Under the pieces are notes generated by a model. That model searched no databases. It saw nothing but the letters and a program-made list of their open reading frames with translations, and was not told the origin of the DNA. Positions 1-7,676 of a stretch of DNA of 35,526 nt are shown one piece after another; within the stretch, counting starts at the first letter, position 1, and every line of letters begins with the position of its first letter. Made by a program: the position numbers and the translations under genes. The DNA comes from Gammaproteobacteria bacterium (lineage in GTDB: Bacteria; Pseudomonadota; Gammaproteobacteria; Arenicellales; JAANXG01): contig JAHEIO010000018.1 of assembly GCA_024639325.1 (NCBI GenBank), positions 21,928 through 57,453 of the forward strand. The letters run 5' to 3'.

Positions 1-36
1 GTAGGAGGCGCGCCCCGCGCCGATTGATCGCGGCGG
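1..36. repeat. REP-like palindromic repeat starting GTAGGAG
   Basis: The window opens with GTAGGAG followed by a small hairpin, GGCGC (7-11) and GCGCC (17-21) around GCCCC, and a GC-rich tail. The same GTAGGAG plus GC hairpin layout occurs at 26124-26167 in the opposite orientation. Short palindromes of this kind, with a GTAGGAG head, are common intergenic repeats in gammaproteobacteria. It sits just downstream of the last gene of the large operon, where it could act in mRNA 3' end protection or termination. It may extend past the left edge of the window. Confidence 0.5.
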
Positions 37-43
37 AGAGTGG

Positions 44-1087
44 TTACTGCTTGTTCTGGAAATACCCGGTCAGTTTGGGCTCACTGCCGAAAATAGCGGG
101 CTGGCCACCGGTGTGTATGTACAACATCCGCCTGCCCTTGGCAGGCCTGGATGCGCGAGCGAATTGGAGCAATGCCGCCATGGATTTCGCGGTATAGGTC
201 GGGTCAACGATCAGACCCTCCTTGCGGGCCGCGAGATCCATCGCTTCCATTGTTGGTGGATTCGTCCGGCCATAACCAGGCGGCAGGAAGTCGTCGACCA
301 GTTTGACATCCGAATCTTCAACCGGTGATTCGACGCCGAGCAAACCGGCGATTGCCCCACAATGATGAACTATCCTGCTGCGCTGTGCCGCCGCATCCCG
401 GCGCACGCACACACCGGTTACGGACGCGGTGCTCCCCAATGCCTTTAAACCGAAAAGTAATCCCGCGTGCGTGTGGCCGCTTCCGGAAGCTACCACGATG
501 TCGTCGAATGCGAGACCGGCACGATCACTCTGCGCCAGGATTTCCTGAGCGCACATCACGTAGCCAAGCGAGCCGAGCGGCGGATGACCGGGTGCAAGCG
601 GTATGATGTAGGGTCGACGCCCCCGGCGCTTCAGTTCTTCCGCGATCTCTCCCAGACGCCTGTCCGCTCCGGTTTCGTCCTCGCCCTCGTCGAAATAGTG
701 AAGGTGCGCGCCGAGCATCCTGTCCAGAAGTACGTTGCCCGAGTTTCGGTACACCGCATCGACTCCGGGCACACGATCCTCCAACTGGATGTGACACGCC
801 ATGGACAGCTTGCACGCCGCGGCCGCCGCGAGCCTGACGAAATTCGACTGTACCGCACCCGTAATCAGTACCGTGTCCGCTTCACGCGACACCGCTTCTC
901 CCAGATAAAACTCCAACTGCCTGACCTTGTTCCCGCCAAACGCCAACCCGGTGCAGTCGTCGCGTTTGATATACAAATCGACGCCCCCACAGTGAGCCGA
1001 CAGGTTGCGCATTGGCTCTAGGGGGGTGGGTTTATGCGCGAGCTCTACGCGCGGCATTGACTCCAATCGACCCAGATTTTCAGACAT
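44..1087 (-). CDS. PLP-dependent D-cysteine desulfhydrase / L-cysteate sulfo-lyase-like enzyme
   Basis: A 347-residue fold-type II PLP enzyme of the ACC deaminase/D-cysteine desulfhydrase family. The PLP lysine is K54 in KRDDCTGLAFGGNK, and a phosphate-binding loop is seen at about 202-210 (SGSGHTHAG). Family members release ammonia and pyruvate from small amino acids; one branch (CuyA) releases sulfite from L-cysteate. The usual QSNH substrate-site motif reads QSNF here (80-83), and the usual GSGGT reads GSGHT, so the substrate may be unusual. The preceding gene encodes a TauE/TSUP exporter, a pairing also known for cuyA-cuyZ sulfite export, which favours a sulfur or sulfonate role. I chose the ATG at 1087, which gives an 8-base gap to the upstream gene. 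An ATG at 1108 would overlap that gene and adds seven residues. Last gene of the operon. Confidence 0.8.
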   Translation of the reverse strand: MSENLGRLESMPRVELAHKPTPLEPMRNLSAHCGGVDLYIKRDDCTGLAFGGNKVRQLEFYLGEAVSREADTVLITGAVQSNFVRLAAAAACKLSMACHIQLEDRVPGVDAVYRNSGNVLLDRMLGAHLHYFDEGEDETGADRRLGEIAEELKRRGRRPYIIPLAPGHPPLGSLGYVMCAQEILAQSDRAGLAFDDIVVASGSGHTHAGLLFGLKALGSTASVTGVCVRRDAAAQRSRIVHHCGAIAGLLGVESPVEDSDVKLVDDFLPPGYGRTNPPTMEAMDLAARKEGLIVDPTYTAKSMAALLQFARASRPAKGRRMLYIHTGGQPAIFGSEPKLTGYFQNKQ

Positions 1088-1095
1088 ATCTCTAT

Positions 1096-1854
1096 TTATC
1101 CCGTCCAATATTGTTTGGCCACATCAATCAATAAGAGTAAAGCGGTCGCTGCAAGGACAATGGTAATGATACTCTTGAACGCGCGTTCGCTGATTCTCGG
1201 TTCGAGAATTCTGCCCACCACCACACCCGCAATCGTGGCCGGCAGCAACTGCAGCGCCCAGCTGATTCCATCGTCGCCGATTCCCGGCGTGAACGACTGA
1301 AACGCGAGGGCGGCGGTATAGGACGGCACGAACATGGTGAGAATGGTTGCGCGGATGCGCGCTTTGGAAAAGCTCTGCGTAACCATCCAAGCCGCAGGTA
1401 CCGGACCCGGCATGCCGAGACTCGAACTCATTGCACCGGAGATCACGCCCATACCGGAGGCTATACGCGAGCTGTAAGCGGGTCCTTCACGCCTTGTGGT
1501 GCGCTCGAAGGCTCCGGCGACCGTCAGCGCCATAAACGCCACGGCCACACCGGCCAGCAGTTTCAGCATGACGATATCGATGCGGATGAATACCACGATA
1601 CCAAGCGGTAGGCCAACAAGCGTGCCCAAAAGAAACAGCTTCAACACCGGCCAGTCTGCCTGCCGAAACAAGGTAGGCGACAGCATCAGCGCGATGGCCA
1701 AGCTCAGCATGATCGACACCTGTATGGCGGAGGAGCTGTTGAGGGCGTAGAGCAGCACGGGTCCGGCAATGACGCCGAAACCGATGCCCGTCGCGCCCTG
1801 AAGTAACGAGGCAACCAGGACCGCTGCCTGCACGAGCCACCAGGTCGCATCCAT
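1096..1854 (-). CDS. TauE/SafE (TSUP) family membrane transporter
   Basis: About 252 residues, almost entirely hydrophobic, with roughly eight predicted membrane segments. An N-terminal GATGIGFG segment is typical of the TSUP/TauE family. These inner-membrane proteins export small anions, notably sulfite, sulfoacetate or other organosulfur compounds; some import thiosulfate or related anions. It is followed after 8 bases by the PLP desulfhydrase/sulfo-lyase-like gene, so a simple reading is that it exports the sulfite or sulfide released by that enzyme. I start at the ATG at 1854; a TTG lies one codon earlier and no strong ribosome site distinguishes them. Substrate is inference. Confidence 0.8.
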   Translation of the reverse strand: MDATWWLVQAAVLVASLLQGATGIGFGVIAGPVLLYALNSSSAIQVSIMLSLAIALMLSPTLFRQADWPVLKLFLLGTLVGLPLGIVVFIRIDIVMLKLLAGVAVAFMALTVAGAFERTTRREGPAYSSRIASGMGVISGAMSSSLGMPGPVPAAWMVTQSFSKARIRATILTMFVPSYTAALAFQSFTPGIGDDGISWALQLLPATIAGVVVGRILEPRISERAFKSIITIVLAATALLLLIDVAKQYWTG

Positions 1855-1903
1855 CAATCAGCTGGCGTACGCCCCGGAGCGATATACAGGCGGGATCGGT
1901 GGA

Positions 1904-2755
1904 TCAGGGCCGTGACGCCAATAATTCCCGGGCTCTCTTGTATACCGGTACGTCGATTACTTTGCCGTCCAGTGAGGTCGAACCCCGCCCCTTGCGTTCT
2001 GCTTCCTCGTACGCCGCAACGACGCGTGACGCGTAGTCTATCTCGTCCTTCGTCGGCGAGAACACCCGATTGATCGGATCCACCTGCGCGGGGTGGATGG
2101 CGAATTTACCCTTAAAGCCGATGTGCTTGGATGCGACCGCGTTTACTATCAGACCTTCCTTGTCCCGAAATTGGAAATAAGGGGTATCGAGAGCAAGCAC
2201 CCCTGCCGCCCTGGCGGCGATGCACAGGGTATTTCTGGCAAAGTCCACATTTCCGTCGCCTTCCAGCCTCTGGATGGCCATGTCATGGGTAAAGTCCTCG
2301 GCACCAAAAGCCACGGCCAAGATCCTCTCGCTGGCGCGGCATATCTCATAACAGTTCACTATTCCCAATGCGGTCTCGATCCACAGAACAAGCCCCAGTG
2401 TACCTGGACTCATTTCCTGCTTTCTCTCGAGTTCGGACAGGACGTCGCTGAGCCACAGGACGTCATCCGGCGTGTTTACCTTTCCAATCGACACCCCGCA
2501 AACTCCGGGGCGTACAACAGATTGCAGATCCTCTTCAGCCAACCCGGTGTCCCGTGCATTGATCCTGGGCAGGACCGGAATGCCGGTATTGATCAGAACG
2601 CCCATTTGTTCGCGAACCGTGCGCCTGGCTTCGGATTTGTCCGCGTCGGCCACCGAATCTTCCAGATCTGGAACGAACGCGTCGGGCCTGAAACCCGCCG
2701 CTTTCCCGATCATTCGGGGCTGATTTCCAGGAATGAAAAGAAGACTGCGATACAT
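1904..2755 (-). CDS. HpcH/HpaI-CitE family acyl-CoA lyase (malyl-/citramalyl-CoA lyase-like)
   Basis: A 283-residue TIM-barrel protein of the CitE/malyl-CoA lyase family, which cleaves or condenses beta-hydroxyacyl-CoA thioesters (for example malyl-CoA to acetyl-CoA plus glyoxylate, or citramalyl-CoA to acetyl-CoA plus pyruvate). Expected active-site features are present: VPDLEDSV near 28-35, the R64 region, E127 in WIETALGI, D154 in GAEDFTHDM, and GKFAIHPAQV late in the chain. E127 and D154 would hold Mg2+. No citrate lyase CitD or CitF gene is near, so it is probably a free-standing CoA lyase. A CoA-ligase pair that could make its substrate lies at 15679-17802. It starts 16 bases after the stress-protein gene. 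Exact substrate unknown. Confidence 0.8.
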   Translation of the reverse strand: MYRSLLFIPGNQPRMIGKAAGFRPDAFVPDLEDSVADADKSEARRTVREQMGVLINTGIPVLPRINARDTGLAEEDLQSVVRPGVCGVSIGKVNTPDDVLWLSDVLSELERKQEMSPGTLGLVLWIETALGIVNCYEICRASERILAVAFGAEDFTHDMAIQRLEGDGNVDFARNTLCIAARAAGVLALDTPYFQFRDKEGLIVNAVASKHIGFKGKFAIHPAQVDPINRVFSPTKDEIDYASRVVAAYEEAERKGRGSTSLDGKVIDVPVYKRARELLASRP

Positions 2756-2771
2756 GGATTCAACGGCGGGG

Positions 2772-3635
2772 TCAATGCACCATCAAGGTGACGACGTTAG
2801 AGTGAACCAACAGATACTGGGTGACACCGCCAAACACCAACTCCCGTGATCGCGCGTGGCTGAAACCGCCGACCACGAGCAGCTCGACTGAATTCTCCGC
2901 GCAGCAGTCCAGTATCGACTGCCCCACCGATTTGGTTTTCTTCGGGAGATAGTGCACTTTGATTTTAATGCCGTACAGGGCAAGGTATTCGGTAAGTTCA
3001 GGAAGACTGGCATTTCGCTTGTGCGACATGATAACGCTGACATCCTCCATCTGGTTCAACCAGGGCAGGGCCATTGCCAGTGCCCTGGAGGCCTCCAGGC
3101 TTTCATTCCATGCAAACGCTGCGCGTCCGACCTTGTGTGGGTTCCAGTCCGGCGGCACCATCAGGATAGGCCGACCGACGCGCATCAGCAGCGATTCCAT
3201 TCTTTCTCCAACGGGCGACCTCAGCAATATTCCTCTCCTGCGGGCCGGCCTGGCCGCGGCGATCACGTCGCAAAAGCGGCCGTGACGTATCAATATTTCC
3301 GCAACGCTCCCCGTCTCTTCCCGGAATACCGCCCTGACCTCGTCATCGCTCAGCGACTCACCGAATCTGATGCCATGTTTTTCGCAGTATTCGGTGAACT
3401 GATCGCGTAAGGCTCTTGCGTGTTCCTTGCCGATCTTTTTGGTTTCGTCGGCTACTTTTCTCTTCAGATTTTCGGATACGTAGTCGAGTTCGTAGGGCAG
3501 ATCGCCGCTCTTGGGCCGGATATGTATGCCCTTGATTTTTGCATTGAAGCGTTTGGCTACGATCAACGCCGTGTCCAGCACGGCGAAGCTGGCGTCGGTG
3601 CCGTCCAGGGGCACCAGAATAGACTTAACTGACAT
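2772..3635 (-). CDS. Universal stress protein, tandem UspA domains
   Basis: A 287-residue protein with two UspA-like folds. The first begins SVKSILVPLDGTDASFAVL; the second starts near residue 165 (HKVGRAAFAWNES) and ends in a segment containing VVGGFSHARSRELVFGG and TQYLLVHSNVVTLMVH, the C-terminal nucleotide-loop region of UspA proteins. Tandem forms act as ATP/AMP-binding stress or metabolic-state proteins in the cytoplasm. A good ribosome site (GGAG) precedes the ATG at 3635. It sits between fhs and the CitE-like lyase with gaps of 20 and 16 bases, so it is probably cotranscribed with the catabolic genes. Its role there is not evident from sequence. Confidence 0.87.
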   Translation of the reverse strand: MSVKSILVPLDGTDASFAVLDTALIVAKRFNAKIKGIHIRPKSGDLPYELDYVSENLKRKVADETKKIGKEHARALRDQFTEYCEKHGIRFGESLSDDEVRAVFREETGSVAEILIRHGRFCDVIAAARPARRRGILLRSPVGERMESLLMRVGRPILMVPPDWNPHKVGRAAFAWNESLEASRALAMALPWLNQMEDVSVIMSHKRNASLPELTEYLALYGIKIKVHYLPKKTKSVGQSILDCCAENSVELLVVGGFSHARSRELVFGGVTQYLLVHSNVVTLMVH

Positions 3636-3655
3636 GAATCTCCATTACTGACTAT

Positions 3656-5323
3656 CTAGAATAGACCTTCTACTTCGCCCGAATCATTGATAAGGATGCT
3701 GTTGGCGGCGGGGACCCTCGGCAATCCCGGCATGGTCATGATCTCACCGCAAATAACGACCATGAACCCGGCCCCGGCGGACAGCCTCACTTCCCGCACC
3801 GGCAGCACGTGCCCGGAGGGCGCCCCTTTGAGGTTGGGGTCGGTTGAAAAACTGTACTGCGTTTTCGCAATGCAGATCGGGAAGTGGCCGAAGCCGTTTT
3901 CCTGGTATTCGCTGATCTGGGATCGCACTTTCTTGTCGGCTATAACGTCATCCGCGCCATAGATGCGGGTCGCCACGGTTTTTATCTTGTCCCACAGCGG
4001 CATATCGTCGTCATAGATGGGAGCAAACTGGCTGTTGCCGCTGTCCGCGAGGTCGGCCACATGGACAGCGAGTTGCTCCGTACCGGCACCGCCGTTGGAC
4101 CAGTGCGTGCATTCGAAGGCTTCCGTGCCATAATCGGCGGCGGTCTCACGAACCGCGGCCACCTCAGCGTCCGTGTCGGCGACAAAGCGGTTGATAGCCA
4201 CCACCGTCGGCACGCCGAAGGATTTGACATTTCGGATGTGTCGCGCCAGGTTGGAACAGCCCTTTCTGACCGCTTCGACATTCTCGCTATTGAGGTTGTC
4301 CTTGCTTACCCCGCCGTGCATCTTCAAGGCTCGGATCGTGGCGACGATGACGGCGACATCCGGTTTGAGGCCCGCACTGCGGCACTTGATATCGAAAAAC
4401 TTCTCCGCCCCCAGGTCGGCGCCGAATCCCGCCTCGGTAACGACGTAGTCGGCGAGCTTCAGGGCCGCTTTGGTGGCGATTACTGAATTACAGCCGTGGG
4501 CGATGTTGGCAAACGGTCCACCATGGATGAAGGCAGGATTGTTTTCCAGCGTCTGCACCAGATTCGGCGCCATGGCGTCCTTCAGCAGTACGGCCATGGG
4601 GCCCGGTCCCTTGACCTGCTGCGCGCGAATTGGCTTGCGGTCCCGGGTGTAGCCGACGATGATTTTACTCAACCGTTCCTGCAGGTCGTCGAGATCACGG
4701 GAGAGGCAGAATATGGCCATTACCTCCGAGGCAACGGTGATATCGAATCCATCCTCGCGCGGGTAGCCGTTGGCCACACCGCCGAGGGAATTGACGATGG
4801 AACGAAGCGCCCGGTCGTTCATGTCGACGACTCTTCGCCATACGACACGTCTGCTGTCAAACCCCGCCTCGTTTCCCCAGTAGATGTGATTGTCCACCAG
4901 AGCGGACAACAGGTTGTGGGCGGCGCCGATGGCGTGGAAGTCGCCGGTGAAGTGAAGGTTGATCTCTTCCATCGGAACCACCTGCGCATAGCCCCCGCCG
5001 GCGGCGCCACCCTTCATACCGAAACAGGGTCCCAGGCTGGGTTCCCTCAGGCACACCAGAGACTTTTTTCCAATCCGGCTGAGGCCGTCGTGCAGCCCGA
5101 CCGATGTCGTGGTCTTGCCCTCCCCCGCGGGGGTTGGCGTGATCGCCGTCACCAGGATGAGTTTGCCTTCGGGTCTCCCCTCGAGCGATTTGATGAACTC
5201 CTGCGACAGTTTCGCTTTGCTGTTACCGTAAGGCTCGAGCGCGTCGGACGGAATGGCCAGTTTTTCGGCGACTTCTGTGATCGGCTGCGTGGTGGCAGCT
5301 CGGGCAATTTCGATATCGCTCAT
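3656..5323 (-). CDS. fhs: Formate-tetrahydrofolate ligase (10-formyl-THF synthetase)
   Basis: A 555-residue enzyme making 10-formyl-THF from formate, THF and ATP in the cytoplasm. The sequence is clearly of this family: the nucleotide loop [12 protein letters not shown] at 63-74, then [20 protein letters not shown] and [19 protein letters not shown]. Length matches the usual 555-560. A longer frame reaches 5374, but the extra 17 residues do not look like family sequence, so I start at the ATG at 5323. The neighbours are a formyl-THF hydrolase-like domain and a formyl-CoA transferase-like gene, so its likely job is to capture formate released from formyl-CoA. A 97-base gap separates it from the upstream gene; I see only a weak hairpin there (CGGTT/AACCG) and no recognisable riboswitch. 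Confidence 0.96.
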   Translation of the reverse strand: MSDIEIARAATTQPITEVAEKLAIPSDALEPYGNSKAKLSQEFIKSLEGRPEGKLILVTAITPTPAGEGKTTTSVGLHDGLSRIGKKSLVCLREPSLGPCFGMKGGAAGGGYAQVVPMEEINLHFTGDFHAIGAAHNLLSALVDNHIYWGNEAGFDSRRVVWRRVVDMNDRALRSIVNSLGGVANGYPREDGFDITVASEVMAIFCLSRDLDDLQERLSKIIVGYTRDRKPIRAQQVKGPGPMAVLLKDAMAPNLVQTLENNPAFIHGGPFANIAHGCNSVIATKAALKLADYVVTEAGFGADLGAEKFFDIKCRSAGLKPDVAVIVATIRALKMHGGVSKDNLNSENVEAVRKGCSNLARHIRNVKSFGVPTVVAINRFVADTDAEVAAVRETAADYGTEAFECTHWSNGGAGTEQLAVHVADLADSGNSQFAPIYDDDMPLWDKIKTVATRIYGADDVIADKKVRSQISEYQENGFGHFPICIAKTQYSFSTDPNLKGAPSGHVLPVREVRLSAGAGFMVVICGEIMTMPGLPRVPAANSILINDSGEVEGLF

Positions 5324-5420
5324 GTTTTCTCGAGTTGCGTTTCGTTGGTTGATTGAGGTCGGTTCAAAGCCCAACCGCCTGGGTGGAATTTATAGGCGGA
5401 TTGGCACAGAAATAATGGTG

Positions 5421-6329
5421 CTATCCAAACCGGTCACCGACGGACAAATTGCTTGACGCGGCATACTCGGTTGCCGACACCTTACCCGCATCGGCGCGAA
5501 CTCGCATCACCCGGATTGCACCCTGCGATGCGGCAACGGTAAAACTTTCGTCATCGATGGCAACGACTTCCCCAGGTTGCCCGCTATCCCCTGACAGCCG
5601 GGAGTCGTAGATTTTGACCTCAACGCCATCCCTTGTTGTCCAGGCACCGGGTTGCGGATTGGCGGCGCGGATAGTGTTGTATACCTCCTGCGCGCTCCCG
5701 GTCCAGTCGATCTCGGCCTGTTTTTTTCCGAACCAGGATTCATAGGACCCCTCGTCCAGATTTTGTTCGATCCTCGGGGCGTCGCCCCGTTTCACCCTCT
5801 CGAGGGACTCCATCATGGCATCCACTCCCATGGGGAAAAGTTTTTTGAAATACACGTCGCCCAGTGTCTCGTCCGGCCCGATGTCGCAAGTTTTCTGCAT
5901 CAGGATGGGTCCTTCGTCGAGACCGTCATTGGGCCAGAAAATGCTCAGTCCCGTGCGGGTCGAACCCATGGCGATGGGCCAGTTGATGGAAGACGGTCCC
6001 CGATGCATCGGCAGCAGCGACGGGTGATACTGGAATGATCCCAGCCTGGGCGCATTGATCACGGCATCCGGAACGAACAGCAGCACATAGGCCATCATGC
6101 ACACGTCCGCATCGAAGGACTTCATCAACTCAAGCGATTCGCCCGTCTTCCATGAAGCAGGCTGGTGTACCGGCAGACTGTGCTCCAGCGCCAGTTCCTT
6201 CAGCGGATCGACGGGCCTGCCTTCCTTGTCGGGCGCAACACAAACCGCGACGACGTTTTCACCCTGTTCCAGCAGCCGTTCCAGAACGGCTCGTCCGAAG
6301 GCCTGTTGACCATGGACAACAATACGCAT
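5421..6329 (-). CDS. Free-standing 10-formyl-THF hydrolase/formyltransferase domain (ALDH1L1 N-terminal type)
   Basis: A 302-residue protein matching the N-terminal hydrolase half of animal 10-formyltetrahydrofolate dehydrogenase from end to end, including YHPSLLPMHRG at 101-111 and an SINWPI segment near 114-119. The catalytic pair falls at H102 and D138 (in NDGLDEGPIL), matching the H106 and D142 known for rat FDH. The C-terminal OB-like subdomain (NPQPGAWTTRDG and onward) is also present. There is no aldehyde dehydrogenase half. Known relatives bind 10-formyl-THF and either transfer or hydrolyse the formyl group. It is unlikely to be the housekeeping Fmt given its operon position between frc-like and fhs. 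A strong ribosome site (GGAGGT) precedes the ATG at 6329. Direct acyl transfer to or from formyl-CoA is an untested possibility. Confidence 0.85.
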   Translation of the reverse strand: MRIVVHGQQAFGRAVLERLLEQGENVVAVCVAPDKEGRPVDPLKELALEHSLPVHQPASWKTGESLELMKSFDADVCMMAYVLLFVPDAVINAPRLGSFQYHPSLLPMHRGPSSINWPIAMGSTRTGLSIFWPNDGLDEGPILMQKTCDIGPDETLGDVYFKKLFPMGVDAMMESLERVKRGDAPRIEQNLDEGSYESWFGKKQAEIDWTGSAQEVYNTIRAANPQPGAWTTRDGVEVKIYDSRLSGDSGQPGEVVAIDDESFTVAASQGAIRVMRVRADAGKVSATEYAASSNLSVGDRFG

Positions 6330-6354
6330 GCTTCTACCTCCTCGCTATATACCG

Positions 6355-7602
6355 CTAAACCGCGCCGGATTGCCTGATTTCGGAAATTTCGTCGTCCGAG
6401 TAGTGCAACACTTGCGAAAGAATTTCATCGGTGTGTTCCCCAAGCAGCGGCGAACGCGTCACCTGTGCCGGCGAATCAGACAATTTGACTGGACAGCCGA
6501 CCGTAAGATATTTGCCGCGCCCGGGATGATCCACTTCAACTATCGTCCCCGTCTCGCGCAGCGACGGCTCCTCGGCGAGCTCTTTCATTGACAGGATCGG
6601 CCCCACGGGTATGTCGAGGGGATTGCAGATTTCCATGACCTCGTACTTGGTTTTAGTCATGGTCCACTGCTCGATCGCATCGAACACGTCGTTGAGGTGC
6701 GGCAGCCTCGCCGCGGGTGTGGCGAAGTCCGGCGCTTCCCTCCATTCGGGCTTGCCGATGACGTCGCAGATCTTGCCCCATACCGCCGCCTGGGTAATGA
6801 AATAAGTGTATGCGTTGGGGTCGGATTCCCATCCCCTGCACTTCAGTATCCGGCCCGGCTGGCCGCCGCCCGAATCGTTCCCCGCCCGCGGCGTGGCCTC
6901 GCCAAACGGAACGCCCTCCCCGTACTGGGAATACTCTTTCAGCGGTCCGTGGTCAAGCCGCTGCTGGTCTCGAAGTTTGACGCGACAGAGGTTGAGCACC
7001 CCGTCCTGCATGGCGGCGAGCACCCTCTGACCCCGGCCGGTCTTTTCACGTTGAAACAGCGCGGTTACGATCCCCAGGGCCAGATTCAATCCCGTACCGG
7101 AGTCGCCGATCTGCGAACCCGTGACCAGCGGCGGTCCGTCGCGAAATCCGGTAGTCGATGCCGAACCCCCGGCGCACTGCGCGACATTCTCGTATACCTT
7201 GCAGTCCTCGTAGGGCCCCGGTCCAAAGCCCTTTACCGAGGCCATGATCATACGCGGATTGAGTTCCTGGATCCTGTCCCATGAAAAGCCCATGCGGTCG
7301 AGGGCTCCCGGAGCAAAATTTTCCACCAGCACGTCGCATTCCTTGACCAGCCGTTCGAGCACCTTTTTGCCGGTGTCGTTTTTTGAGTTGAGCGTCAGCG
7401 AACGTTTATTGTGATTGAGCATGGTGAAGTACAGGGAGTCCTCGCCTTCTACATCCACCAGCTGTTTGCGGGTCGCGTCGCCGCTACCCGGGCGTTCCAC
7501 CTTGATCACATCCGCCCCGAACCAACCCAGCAGTTGTGTGCACGTCGGACCCGATTGGACGTGTGTAAAGTCAAGGATCCTTACCCCTTCAAGCGCCTTC
7601 AT
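6355..7602 (-). CDS. frc: Family III CoA-transferase, formyl-CoA:oxalate CoA-transferase-like
   Basis: A 415-residue family III CoA-transferase that closely resembles Oxalobacter Frc along its length: [21 protein letters not shown] near 10-30, [31 protein letters not shown] and the glycine loop SGGGQPG. The catalytic aspartate is D167 in [10 protein letters not shown], equivalent to Asp169 of Oxalobacter Frc. Known members move CoA from formyl-CoA (or succinyl-CoA) to oxalate in the cytoplasm. Next to a ThDP lyase and fhs, it most likely regenerates an acyl-CoA from formyl-CoA and releases formate. The family also has many members for other acids, so oxalate specificity is likely but not proven. 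I start at the ATG at 7602; a TTG at 7611 is closer to the GGAGA and is an alternative. Confidence 0.83.
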   Translation of the reverse strand: MKALEGVRILDFTHVQSGPTCTQLLGWFGADVIKVERPGSGDATRKQLVDVEGEDSLYFTMLNHNKRSLTLNSKNDTGKKVLERLVKECDVLVENFAPGALDRMGFSWDRIQELNPRMIMASVKGFGPGPYEDCKVYENVAQCAGGSASTTGFRDGPPLVTGSQIGDSGTGLNLALGIVTALFQREKTGRGQRVLAAMQDGVLNLCRVKLRDQQRLDHGPLKEYSQYGEGVPFGEATPRAGNDSGGGQPGRILKCRGWESDPNAYTYFITQAAVWGKICDVIGKPEWREAPDFATPAARLPHLNDVFDAIEQWTMTKTKYEVMEICNPLDIPVGPILSMKELAEEPSLRETGTIVEVDHPGRGKYLTVGCPVKLSDSPAQVTRSPLLGEHTDEILSQVLHYSDDEISEIRQSGAV

Positions 7603-7676
7603 TACTGTCAATATCTCCGAATTAAATTGAATCTATCAGCCCACGGGTGACAAAGCGGTTTATGGAAGCCGTTGGT

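Noticed and set aside
1904-2755. Citrate lyase beta subunit (citE)
   Set aside because: No citD, citF or citX gene in the neighbourhood; free-standing CoA lyase is more likely.
4496-5356. A 286-codon frame opposite fhs
   Set aside because: Antisense shadow; fhs is unambiguous on the other strand.
5324-5420. Riboswitch before fhs
   Set aside because: Only a 5-base stem was visible in the 97-base gap; no known folate, glycine or SAM riboswitch core seen.
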